Notes: generated from the sequence alone by a model not told the origin. A stretch of 8,129 bases of DNA from Xanthobacteraceae bacterium (GCA_030037185.1 JASHRR010000626.1:1-8129); one strand, 5' to 3'; shown: positions 1-6,189, counted from the first letter of the stretch. Numbers and translations: made by a program.

Positions 1-825
1 CGGCTCGTTGGCAAGGTCCTCTTGCAGGGCACCAACGTCTCCGAGAAAAGCATGCGTGAAGATGTCCTCCTTCGCGCCGCGGCCGAGCAGCACCCCCGCG
101 ATATCCTTGCGGCGCTTCACGCGCGCGGCACAAAGCGGCGTGACCAAGATCAGGGTGTCGATCGGCGACGGCTTGTTGACGTCAACGCCCCCATCGAGCA
201 GAAGCTCGACGACTGGCAATCGTCCGGCGAGCACCGCGAGCCGCAGCAGACTGGCAGCGTGGGTTGGCGACGCAAGCACGTCGGGTGCACGCGCCAACAG
301 CTCGCGCAGGGCGGCAGCATTGCCTCGACGCACCAGCTCAATCGACGCGATGGCGGGCTTGTAACGCAAACACGTCCCGTGCGGCCGCGCGCGCAGCGCC
401 GTTTGCGGCTCGCTTTCGTTGTCGAGTGCCAACCCGAGAGCCCGGACCTTCTCGTAAATCACGCGCCGCGCGCCGACGTCGGCGACCGCGATGTTGAGCG
501 CGTCGCGGAAATGCGCGAGCCACTTGCCGGCGAGCACGTGCGTGATCGGTAAGAGATCGTGGCGGTGCTTGAGGGCCAGATGCGCGGTGCTGCTGTAGCG
601 GCTCGCGCCACCGAGCCACTCGCTGAAGAAACGCTTATGGGCCTCCCGCTCAGCTGTCAATTCCCGGCTAAACAGGGGCCGAAGCGCAACGTCGTTGTTG
701 ATGCGGTCGTAGAGCCCATCGACGAGCATCCCGACCACGGCAGGGCCACCGATGCGGGCAAACAGATCGCCGCCGACGAAAGGACGATGAGCCTCAGGGT
801 GAGCCAAGAACCGACGGTGTTCCAT
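1..825 (-). CDS. Truncated hemoglobin (group II type) fused to ankyrin-like repeats, partial (3' end outside window)
   Basis: The frame is open from the ATG at 825-823 to base 1 (275 codons, no stop), so the C-terminus is missing. Residues ~20-115 read as a truncated hemoglobin: LFARIGG, VDGLYDRI, LRPLF, FFSEWLGGASRYSS, then RHDLLPI and KWLAHFRDAL. Aligned by eye to mycobacterial HbO, Tyr39 is B10, Phe52 is CD1, His89 is the proximal F8 haem ligand and Trp102 is G8, which fits group II. Residues ~160-275 carry ankyrin-like helix pairs, best seen as LLRLAVLAGRLPVVELLLDG followed by GVDVN. Group II globins bind O2 or NO; ankyrin repeats bind proteins. A cytoplasmic gas-responsive adaptor is inference. 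No signal peptide or membrane segment is visible. GGGGAG lies three bases before the ATG, a short spacing; GTG codons at 870 and 864 are alternative starts. The gene stands apart from the hydantoinase operon. Confidence 0.85.
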   Translation of the reverse strand, partial: MEHRRFLAHPEAHRPFVGGDLFARIGGPAVVGMLVDGLYDRINNDVALRPLFSRELTAEREAHKRFFSEWLGGASRYSSTAHLALKHRHDLLPITHVLAGKWLAHFRDALNIAVADVGARRVIYEKVRALGLALDNESEPQTALRARPHGTCLRYKPAIASIELVRRGNAAALRELLARAPDVLASPTHAASLLRLAVLAGRLPVVELLLDGGVDVNKPSPIDTLILVTPLCAARVKRRKDIAGVLLGRGAKEDIFTHAFLGDVGALQEDLANEP

Positions 826-852
826 TTGCTCCCCAAAGTGAATAGCGGCTGA

Positions 853-866
853 TTGTTCAATCACAA
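853..866. promoter_or_regulatory. Possible FNR/NnrR-type half-site pair (TTG-N8-CAA) upstream of the globin-ankyrin gene
   Basis: The sequence TTGTTCAATCACAA has TTGT/ACAA dyad ends and the 14-bp length of FNR/FixK/NnrR-family boxes. Its centre lies about 34 bp upstream of the ATG at 825. The inner bases do not match the FNR consensus TTGAT-N4-ATCAA. Six fixed bases would occur by chance about twice in a window this size, so only its position before a gas-binding protein gene makes it worth recording. Confidence 0.15.
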
Positions 867-939
867 GCACAATTCGCCGGCTCTTATGGAAGGTCAATGG
901 CCAAGCAGAACGTGTCGGCTACAATCTCCCGACAGGCCG

Positions 940-1147
940 TTAGGCGGCGGTCCAATAGAGTTGAAGCCCATTGTCAGCAAAACCTGCCGGCGGCGCGTAG
1001 ACATAGCCGCGATTGCATTGCGGCGCCTGAGATGAACCTTTCAAGTCCGCCACGGTATTGCTTGCGGTGCGATCCGCCATTGCCGTACTGGTCCTTCTCG
1101 ACATTGCCAACGAAATTGTTTCTGCCCAATGGCCGCGCTATTCCGCC
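940..1147 (-). pseudogene. Possible frameshifted remnant of a small protein gene
   Basis: On the minus strand, the frame 1147-1021 reads like a natural small protein with C/G-rich third positions (NNFVGNVEKDQYGNGG then SHRKQYRGG). It then falls into poor sequence. The neighbouring frame takes over from 1020 to a TAA at 942-940 (QCNRGYVYAPPAGFADNG, ending LYWTAA). No start codon with a ribosome binding site is seen upstream, where a TGA closes the first frame just before 1147. An intact 54-residue reading in the second frame (ATG 1104-1102) exists but has no ribosome binding site. The call rests on coding texture only, and chance is a real alternative. Confidence 0.2.
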
Positions 1148-1515
1148 TCAGTCAGCAAGCCAATCAACCTGAGCCGCGCAGGCCTATCAGGTGCAAAACA
1201 AAGCGCAGAGCGAACTCGAGCAGGCACGATGAACGCCAAAGCCAGTTTGAGAAGCCGCCAAGACGGTGATTTGCCTAGTTACCGCCGTTCCTCGCAGAGA
1301 ATTCATGAAAAAGGAGACAACCTCGCCGACACGTTGCCGGTACCTTCCGGAAGGGGTGGCGGCTTATCGAACTTGCAGAGATCGCGGCGAGCCTGCTCGA
1401 ACGAGAGAACCCGGCGGGAGGCCCCGGCCCTCCGCGGCAATTGGGGACGGGGGACCGGGGCCGTGCTCTCAAAATGGAGAGCTGGTCAACCTTAACGCCA
1501 TTGGGCTCACCTCAA

Positions 1516-1531
1516 TGTGATCTGGATCACA
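1516..1531. promoter_or_regulatory. CRP-type operator, TGTGA-N6-TCACA
   Basis: TGTGATCTGGATCACA matches the CRP half-sites TGTGA and TCACA exactly with the correct 6-bp spacer. The symmetry extends two bases further on each side (AA/TT), giving 9-bp arms around a TG centre (1514-1533). Ten fixed bases at this spacing are expected well under once by chance in a window this size. The G in the half-site GTGAT separates it from FNR/FixK boxes (TTGAT). The octamer CAATGTGA recurs 32 bp away (1513-1520 and 1545-1552), about three helical turns, as a lone second half-site. The site lies just beyond the stop of the 40-residue gene, so its target is unclear. Confidence 0.6.
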
Positions 1532-1557
1532 TTTATCAAGCTGGCAATGTGAAGTTA

Positions 1558-1680
1558 TCAGAGCAGGAGAACAAGCAGGGCGACCAATGCGAAGCCGCCC
1601 ACGAGTAGTATCCAGTCCCCCGAATTGAGACCGAGAAGTCGCCCCTCCGCGGTGATACGCAAGTCCCCATTCCGCCACAT
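1558..1680 (-). CDS. 40-residue single-pass membrane protein, function unknown
   Basis: A complete small gene, ATG at 1680-1678 to TGA at 1560-1558. The protein starts MWRNGDLRITAEGRLLGLNS with a charged, soluble-looking N-terminal half. From about residue 23 it runs into WILLVGGFALVALLVLLL, a typical transmembrane helix that ends exactly at the C-terminus, leaving no tail. Tail-anchored or small-subunit topology with the N-terminus in the cytoplasm is likely (inference). The strongest support is the ribosome binding site GAGGAA at 1691-1686, with five bases before the ATG. Such tiny membrane proteins are common in Bradyrhizobium-like genomes, usually of unknown role. Its 5' side faces the plus-strand gene at 1893 across ~210 bp; the CRP-type palindrome lies 26 bp past its stop. 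Confidence 0.7.
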   Translation of the reverse strand: MWRNGDLRITAEGRLLGLNSGDWILLVGGFALVALLVLLL

Positions 1681-1685
1681 GTGAG

Positions 1686-1691
1686 TTCCTC
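1686..1691 (-). promoter_or_regulatory. Ribosome binding site of the 40-residue membrane protein gene
   Basis: On the minus strand GAGGAA is followed by CTCAC and the ATG at 1680. The match to the 16S rRNA tail and the spacing decide the start of a gene otherwise too short to call. Confidence 0.7.
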
Positions 1692-1816
1692 AAGTGAGCC
1701 AAATGTCAGCTTAGTGCCGGACCGATCGCAAAAGGTTCGATGCTGCCAATCACCGATCTGCCCTGAAATCACCCGAAAGCGTTCCATAGAGCGGGCGTGA
1801 AACGACACTTGACACG

Positions 1817-1843
1817 GGAACCGCGACATAGGACGCTCTCGTA
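1817..1843 (+). promoter_or_regulatory. Weak candidate for an EcfG (general stress sigma factor) promoter
   Basis: GGAAC at 1817-1821 and CGTA at 1840-1843 resemble the alphaproteobacterial EcfG promoter (GGAAC, 16-17 bp, CGTT). Here the spacer is 18 bp, or 17 bp if TCGT is taken as the -10, so one element is always imperfect. It ends 49 bp before the ATG at 1893, a sensible leader length. An AT-rich TATAAA at 1842-1847 overlaps the -10. Confidence 0.2.
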
Positions 1844-1892
1844 TAAATTGATCGGTCTGCCCCCTGTAATTTTTCGACATAGGTAAGGCGTG

Positions 1893-2165
1893 ATGTCTTG
1901 TCGCGAGATCGAGGAGGAGCCGCCCCTCGAGAGTGGCAATGTATGTAATGTCGTTCAGTTGCAATCTGCTCGCGGAGGCGGCGTGCCGGGAGGCGCGAAT
2001 GCGGCCGCAGGAGCACCTGCGCTTGACACAATGCCATTGCAGCCGGACGCGATCACGCGCGACGGCCTCGACCTGCTGAAGGCCTTCTTTGCGATCGACG
2101 ATGCAGCCGCACGAGCCGCATTGGTGCTCCTGGCGCAACGAATCGCCGGGCAGTCGGCAAAATAG
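1893..2165 (+). CDS. Small protein of unknown function, 90 residues
   Basis: The ATG at 1893 is preceded by AGGTAAGG (1881-1888). An in-frame GTG at 1890 would add one residue. The stop is TAG at 2163-2165. Residues ~1-50 are low-complexity and probably disordered (Gly/Ala-rich, e.g. GGGVPGGANAAAGAP). Residues ~55-90 form a predicted amphipathic helical pair, ITRDGLDLLKAFFAIDDAAA then RAALVLLAQRIAG. That Leu/Ala pattern resembles the C-terminal tails of small rhizobial proteins and some XRE-type regulators, but there is no helix-turn-helix here, so no DNA-binding role is claimed. There is no signal peptide or membrane segment. Codon use in the second half is typical of GC-rich genes, which favours a real gene over chance. 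It converges with the M24-like gene ending at 2279. Confidence 0.55.
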   Translation: MSCREIEEEPPLESGNVCNVVQLQSARGGGVPGGANAAAGAPALDTMPLQPDAITRDGLDLLKAFFAIDDAAARAALVLLAQRIAGQSAK

Positions 2166-2278
2166 GGCCGGCCGCTGCTGCTGCAGCGAATGCATTGCCG
2201 CGGCAGGCGCCTTGGGATCGACCACAAGGTCGCCCCTACCCTGCCCAGCCTCGCGCCGGCACCAATCCGCTGTCTTCC

Positions 2279-3310
2279 TCACGGAAAAATGCTGGCCGGC
2301 GCGCCGGACGCCCCGATAAGCGCTGGCGCGCCGCAGACGACCGGCTGGCCTTCAACATCGATAGAGGCCTGCACCGACACTACGGCGCCGGCGGCCGGGG
2401 GGCGCGGTGCCGCGACGCGCGAGCCCATCAGGGCTTCCAGGGGCTGCGCGATCCGGCACCCTTCCACCAGAAAGGAAGACAACCGCGACAGAACGCTGTC
2501 GCCGGGCAAACGGGCAACTGCATCGGCGAAGGTCTCCGCAGCTTCTGCTACCGTGCCATCGCGGTCCACCGTCACGACCCGGCGCACCCAGCTTCCCTTA
2601 TAGGCAACGCTGGCGCGCACCGAAAAACGCGGACCGAGCGCAGGCTCCCCCTCTATTCGCAGCAGGCGCCGGTCGCGCGCGAGGTCGGGCGCCAACGCCA
2701 CATAGACCTCCTCGGCGCCGTTCCGGCGCGCCTCCCGTTCCACCGCCGCCACGATCTCGCCGGCCCTGGCCCGGGGGTCGATGCGCGACAGGGCGGTGGC
2801 GGCTATCGAGGAGGCCCGCGCGGTCAGCATGATCTCCGCAGGGTCCGCCGGCGCACGCACCATCGCGAACAGATCGCTGGCATCGAACAGTGCGAGGCGC
2901 GGTGCGGCCTCAAGCAGATCATCGGCGATGCCGACCGGCAGGTGGTCGAAATCGGCTACGCCGACAGCCGCATCGGGCCTGCGGCTGGCGATCAGGCGCG
3001 CGGTCTCGATGCCAATGCGTGGCGCATGGATCACGTCGGCGACCCGGCTGGTCCGCTCGATCCATGGTTTGACGCGAAACGTCAGAGCAGCGACGAGAAC
3101 GGGCAGCCCGTCGCGGGGCATGACCAGCATCGCTTCCGACCAGTAGGGGATGAATCCGGTGAGCCACGACACCGCGGCCGGCCGGGTGTTGTTGGTATAT
3201 ATCAAGAGCGCATCGAGCGCATGCATCGCCGCACGCAGCCGTTCAAGCCGCGCATCGAACACGGCGTCCGGCAACTCGGTCTTCGAGCGAGCAATCAGGC
3301 CGCGGCGCAT
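2279..3310 (-). CDS. Degenerate M24/creatinase-fold protein without metal ligands (pseudo-peptidase)
   Basis: A 343-residue protein. Residues ~15-130 look like a creatinase/prolidase N-terminal domain (RLERLRAAMHALDALLIYTN, VSWLTGF, PYWSEAMLVMPRDG). Residues ~145-343 follow the pita-bread M24 domain only loosely: PADPAEIMLTARASSIA is the entry helix, and RASVAYKGSWVRRVVT stands where active members have D-x-G ... GY..D..RT. Both aspartates are gone (about Ala233 and Arg243). The GHGIG histidine motif and the C-terminal glutamates are absent. It should not hydrolyse Xaa-Pro bonds. A structural, substrate-binding or heterodimer-partner role with the neighbouring M24 protein is inference. The start has GGGAGG 11 bases upstream. 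It is the last gene of the hydantoinase operon, 73 bp after the first M24 gene. Confidence 0.75.
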   Translation of the reverse strand: MRRGLIARSKTELPDAVFDARLERLRAAMHALDALLIYTNNTRPAAVSWLTGFIPYWSEAMLVMPRDGLPVLVAALTFRVKPWIERTSRVADVIHAPRIGIETARLIASRRPDAAVGVADFDHLPVGIADDLLEAAPRLALFDASDLFAMVRAPADPAEIMLTARASSIAATALSRIDPRARAGEIVAAVEREARRNGAEEVYVALAPDLARDRRLLRIEGEPALGPRFSVRASVAYKGSWVRRVVTVDRDGTVAEAAETFADAVARLPGDSVLSRLSSFLVEGCRIAQPLEALMGSRVAAPRPPAAGAVVSVQASIDVEGQPVVCGAPALIGASGAPASIFP

Positions 3311-3329
3311 GGCGGTGGTCGCCTCCCGT

Positions 3330-3363
3330 CTTTCTCCTCCTCCGCCTGCCGGGAAGGGGAAAG
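3330..3363. repeat. Imperfect inverted repeat between the two M24 genes
   Basis: Arms 3330-3342 (CTTTCTCCTCCTC) and 3351-3363 (GGGAAGGGGAAAG) pair over 13 positions around an 8-base loop. Read as plus-strand RNA there is one mismatch and two G-U pairs; on the transcribed minus strand the G-U positions become A-C mismatches. It may be a decayed copy of the palindromic elements common in rhizobial intergenic DNA. It sits 20 bp upstream of the second M24 start, where its purine-rich minus strand overlaps extra Shine-Dalgarno-like sequence. It is not a terminator: no T-tract follows. Confidence 0.35.
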
Positions 3364-3383
3364 CTGCTGAATGATCTCCCCGA

Positions 3384-4493
3384 TCACGCCGGCACCTCGA
3401 AAAGCTCGCGCGCCGTGCCGCACAGAACCTCGACGCCCGCTTCCGTTACCACCACGGCATCGCCGAGGACCAGGTACCCCACGTCCGGATGATAGGTGTT
3501 GGGATGGACGATCAACGCCATGCCGGGCTCCAGCGGCGTGGCAACATCCTCCAGGATATGGGGCTTGGAATCGCAAAACAGCCCGAGGCCGTGGCCGCGC
3601 ACCCGCGTGTATCTGCTGGTTACATAGTCGCCAAGGCCGAACTTGCGGAATACGGCGTTCTCGGCACGCGCCACGTCGGCCGCGGTCGCACCCGGTTTCA
3701 CCGCTGCGACGCCGGCTTCGAGAGCTTCACGGTAGATCGCAAACGCGTCGAGCTGCGCGGCGGTTGCCCTACCTGCCACCAGCGTCCGGCAAATCTGAAC
3801 GTAATACCCCGCAACGGCGGGCGACAGCTCGGTGGTGACAAGATCGCCCGCTGCTATGCGCCGCTCCGACGGCGGGGCCATGCCAAACACCTCTTTGCCG
3901 CCGGAACCGATGATCATGAAGTTGTCAGGGCAACCGCGCCGTCGCAGGTAAGCTTCGAGATCGGCGACGACCTCATACTGCCGGCGGCCGGGCGCTACCG
4001 ACTTGATGAATTCCCCATAGGCATCGTCTGCGATCTTCGCAGCGCGCCTGATCGCATCGATTTCGGCTGGCAGCTTGTGCATCAGCAGCCGGTCGAGCAA
4101 CGCGGTGCCGTCGGCAAGCGTGAAGCTGCGGGCGGCGCTGGCTAGCCATGCTGGAACAAACCGGCGCGGCGCCGCGGCGAGCCTGCGACTGGCGGAGCGC
4201 TCGAGCCGTGCTCCCACGGCACGGGCGATGTCGCCGCAACGCCGCACCGCGACACCTGCCGCTTCCACCTCGGCGCGTTCCGCGTCGGTCACATTGTCGA
4301 GGAAAAGCTCGCTCGCGCCCTGCGCCGCAATCAGCGCGATGCCGTGGCCCTCGAGAATGCCGAAATCCGACACGTAGCGCAGGTAATCGCCCTGCCAGCC
4401 ATTGCCGTACACCACCATCTCGTCGACGCCGGCCGCCGCCATCGCGGCGAGCAGCCGGTTGCGGCGGGCGATGGCGAGGGGACTATCGGCCAT
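3384..4493 (-). CDS. M24 family (creatinase/Xaa-Pro peptidase fold) protein with altered active site
   Basis: A 369-residue protein starting MADSPLAIARRNRLLAAMAA at ATG 4493. A longer in-frame start at 4547 is unlikely because it lies deep inside hyuB and adds Arg-rich sequence. The creatinase-type N-terminal domain covers ~1-130 (VVYGNGWQGDYLRYVSDF). The pita-bread domain covers ~135-369 (LMHKLPAEIDAIRRAAKIAD entry helix, GDLVTTEL, GYYVQICRT, RGHGLGL, PLEPGMALIVHPNTY, VLGDAVVVTEAG). Active M24 enzymes use Asp, Asp, His, Glu, Glu for two metals. Here, by eye, these are Glu222, Gln233, His301, His330 and Gly344, so only the histidine survives; the usual upstream histidine is near Met205. A metal-free amidinohydrolase or binding role, as creatinase shows is possible in this fold, is more likely than peptidase activity. 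It overlaps hyuB by 11 bp, which suggests translational coupling. Confidence 0.85.
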   Translation of the reverse strand: MADSPLAIARRNRLLAAMAAAGVDEMVVYGNGWQGDYLRYVSDFGILEGHGIALIAAQGASELFLDNVTDAERAEVEAAGVAVRRCGDIARAVGARLERSASRRLAAAPRRFVPAWLASAARSFTLADGTALLDRLLMHKLPAEIDAIRRAAKIADDAYGEFIKSVAPGRRQYEVVADLEAYLRRRGCPDNFMIIGSGGKEVFGMAPPSERRIAAGDLVTTELSPAVAGYYVQICRTLVAGRATAAQLDAFAIYREALEAGVAAVKPGATAADVARAENAVFRKFGLGDYVTSRYTRVRGHGLGLFCDSKPHILEDVATPLEPGMALIVHPNTYHPDVGYLVLGDAVVVTEAGVEVLCGTARELFEVPA

Positions 4494-6153
4494 CGTACCC
4501 GTACTCGCGCCGCGCCGCCGCGATCGACACATAGCCCTTTGCGACATCGTCCGCGATCTGGCTGTGCTCGCGCCGGTGCGGGGGACCCCATCCGCCGCCC
4601 CCGGCAGTGCGGAAGATCAGGCGGTCGCCCGCCTCCATCGGCACGCTCGTCGCCTTGAGCAGCTTCTGTTCGGTGCCGTCGCGGCGCACCAAGACGGCTT
4701 CATTGACGGCGCCCGGCTTGCCGCCGTTGAGCCCCCAGGGCGGATCCTTGGTGCGCTCGCAGTTGACGTTGGTGAGAGCCCTGCCGAGCGCCCGATAGGT
4801 CAACTCGACCCCCAGGCCACCGCGATGACGCCCGGCGCCGCCGGAATCCTGGCGCAGCGCAAAGCGCTCGATGAGGAACGGGTATTGCATTTCCTGCAGC
4901 TCGACGGGCGCGTTGCGCACATCGCCCTGGCAAATCGACACCGACGCCGATTCGCCGTCCTCGCGCGGCCGCCCGCCCCAGCCGCCGCCGAAGATGTTCA
5001 TCAGCAGAAAGCGGCGGCCGTCAGGCCGGAAGCCGGAAAACGAGCAGCCTCCCATATCGCCCTTATGGGCGGCCGGGATGCGGTCCGGCAGGGCCGGCGC
5101 CAGCGCCTTGAGGATGGTGTCGATCACGGTCGGCAGCGGAATGCTCCACAACCCCAGCGCTGCAGGCGGCCTGGCGTTGAGAAGCTTGCCTTCCGGCAGA
5201 ATAATTTCGAGCGGCCGGAAGCAGCCCTCGTTGACCGGCGCGTGCGGCAGGGTGAGGCACTTGAAGGCAACGCGGGCGGCCGCCAGGCCTCCGGAGTAGC
5301 CGGAATTCGTCGGCCCCGGCACCTGATCATTCAGGTCGGAGAAGTCCACCACCATGCGAGAGCCTTCGACGATGATTCGGACCTTGATGCGGAGCTTCAC
5401 ATCGAGGGTGCGGCCGTCGTTGTCGAGGAAGCTTTCGGCCTGGTAGACGCCGTCCGGCACTTTCGCGACGAACGCCCGCGCCTCGCGCTCGGTATTGTCC
5501 CAGATCGCCGCAATCGCGGCCGTGACCGCATCGTTGCCGTAGCGCGCAAGCAACTCGCCGTAGCGGCGATTGCCAAGCTGGCAGGCCGCGATCTGCGCCC
5601 GCAGGTCGCCCAATGCCGCATCGGCAAACCGCACATTGTCACGGATGATCTGCCACAGCGTCTCGTTGCGCCTGCCCGCCTCGTAGATCTTGAGCGAGCG
5701 GAACTGCAGGCCCTCCTGGTAGATCTCCGTCGTTTCCACCGAGCCGAAGCCGACCCGGCTGCCGCCGATGTCTACCCAATGGGCGCGGCTTGCGGCGAAC
5801 GCCACCACCCTGCCCTCGTGAAAGCACGGTGCGTAGATCACCACGTTGTTGAGATGCTGCCCGCAAACGAGCCCATGGTTCATGATGACGACGTCGCCCG
5901 GCGCAAAACCGCCAAGGCCATAGCGGTCGATGCCATCCTTCACCGCCATGCCAAGATCGGCGAGGAAGATCGGAAGCCCGCCCTGGTTCTGCGAGATCAT
6001 GCGGCCCTGGGTGTCGATGAGCCCGCAGCAGAAGTCGCGCACCTCGTAGATCATCATGTTGTAGGCCGACTTGCACAATGCCGTCGCCATCTCATCCGCA
6101 TAGGCGTTGACGGTGTTGCGCACCACCTCGACCGTGATGGGGTTGATGGTCAT
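4483..6153 (-). CDS. hyuB: Hydantoinase B/oxoprolinase family subunit
   Basis: A 556-residue protein starting MTINPITVEVVRNTVNAYAD, the standard N-terminus of the family (substrate-subunit partner of HyuA). Further family motifs are GLPIFLADLGMAVKDGI (~59-75), PGDVVIMNHG (~85-94), ASRAHWVDIGG (~121-131), GPTNSGYSGGLAA, GDMGGCSFSGF, NIFGGGWGGRPREDGES, a glycine-rich GGAGRHRGGLGVELTYR, and the closing GGGGWGPP (~518) with the tail AKGYVSIAAARREYG. The length is normal. With HyuA it would open cyclic amides (hydantoins, 5-oxoproline or related) with ATP; the substrate is not readable from sequence. The frame extends upstream to 6243, but those 30 codons come from the palindromic repeat, so ATG 6153 is preferred even though its ribosome binding site is weak (GGGGCAG). 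The TAG stop at 4485-4483 lies inside the M24 gene. Confidence 0.93.
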   Translation of the reverse strand: MTINPITVEVVRNTVNAYADEMATALCKSAYNMMIYEVRDFCCGLIDTQGRMISQNQGGLPIFLADLGMAVKDGIDRYGLGGFAPGDVVIMNHGLVCGQHLNNVVIYAPCFHEGRVVAFAASRAHWVDIGGSRVGFGSVETTEIYQEGLQFRSLKIYEAGRRNETLWQIIRDNVRFADAALGDLRAQIAACQLGNRRYGELLARYGNDAVTAAIAAIWDNTEREARAFVAKVPDGVYQAESFLDNDGRTLDVKLRIKVRIIVEGSRMVVDFSDLNDQVPGPTNSGYSGGLAAARVAFKCLTLPHAPVNEGCFRPLEIILPEGKLLNARPPAALGLWSIPLPTVIDTILKALAPALPDRIPAAHKGDMGGCSFSGFRPDGRRFLLMNIFGGGWGGRPREDGESASVSICQGDVRNAPVELQEMQYPFLIERFALRQDSGGAGRHRGGLGVELTYRALGRALTNVNCERTKDPPWGLNGGKPGAVNEAVLVRRDGTEQKLLKATSVPMEAGDRLIFRTAGGGGWGPPHRREHSQIADDVAKGYVSIAAARREYGYDGR

Positions 6154-6189
6154 CGGGCGCTGCCCCGAGGGGTCTTCCACCCTCCCCTG

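Larger units (their letters stand above)
826..1557. other. Gene-poor intergenic stretch with a possible decayed small ORF and GC-rich hairpins
   Basis: No open frame here has both a good start and protein-like sequence. The plus-strand frame 1058-1495 is Arg/Ser-rich and low in coding character. On the minus strand a coding-like stretch runs 1147-1021 (includes NNFVGNVEKDQYGNGG). In another frame a second runs 1020-940 (CNRGYVYAPPAGF through to LYWTAA and a TAA stop), as if one small gene were broken by a frameshift near 1020. GC-rich inverted repeats lie at 1420-1427/1455-1462 and 1465-1470/1477-1482, without T-tracts. The CRP-type palindrome at 1516-1531 is listed separately. Confidence 0.5.

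Noticed and set aside
22..552. Plus-strand frame of 176 codons at the left edge
   Set aside because: It is antisense to the globin-ankyrin gene, which carries unmistakable family motifs. The plus product has none.
1058..1495. Plus-strand frame of 145 codons
   Set aside because: The product is Arg/Ser-rich with no domain, there is no good ribosome binding site, and an internal ATG at 1229 fares no better.
1514..1533. The CRP-type palindrome as a terminator of the 40-residue gene
   Set aside because: The stem is AT-rich, the loop is only two bases, and no U-run follows. The exact CRP half-site match explains the symmetry better.
1809..1847. TTGACA (1809-1814) and TATAAA (1842-1847) as a sigma-70 promoter
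   Set aside because: The spacing is 27 bp, far above the 16-18 bp needed.
2219..2232. CGACC-ACAA-GGTCG hairpin as a terminator between the converging genes
   Set aside because: The stem is only 5 bp and no T-tract follows on either strand.
1536..2282. Minus-strand frame of 248 codons
   Set aside because: It overlaps the 90-residue plus gene and the 40-residue minus gene in the wrong frame. It is Cys/Arg/Ser-rich, with no recognisable domain or ribosome binding site.
2195..3370. Plus-strand open frame of 391 codons
   Set aside because: It is antisense to the degenerate M24 gene, whose minus-strand product shows a real fold pattern. The plus product is Arg/Gly/His-rich without motifs.
4494..4547. 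Upstream extension of the M24 gene to 4547
   Set aside because: It adds 18 Arg/Ser-rich residues inside hyuB. The family N-terminal helix starts right after ATG 4493.
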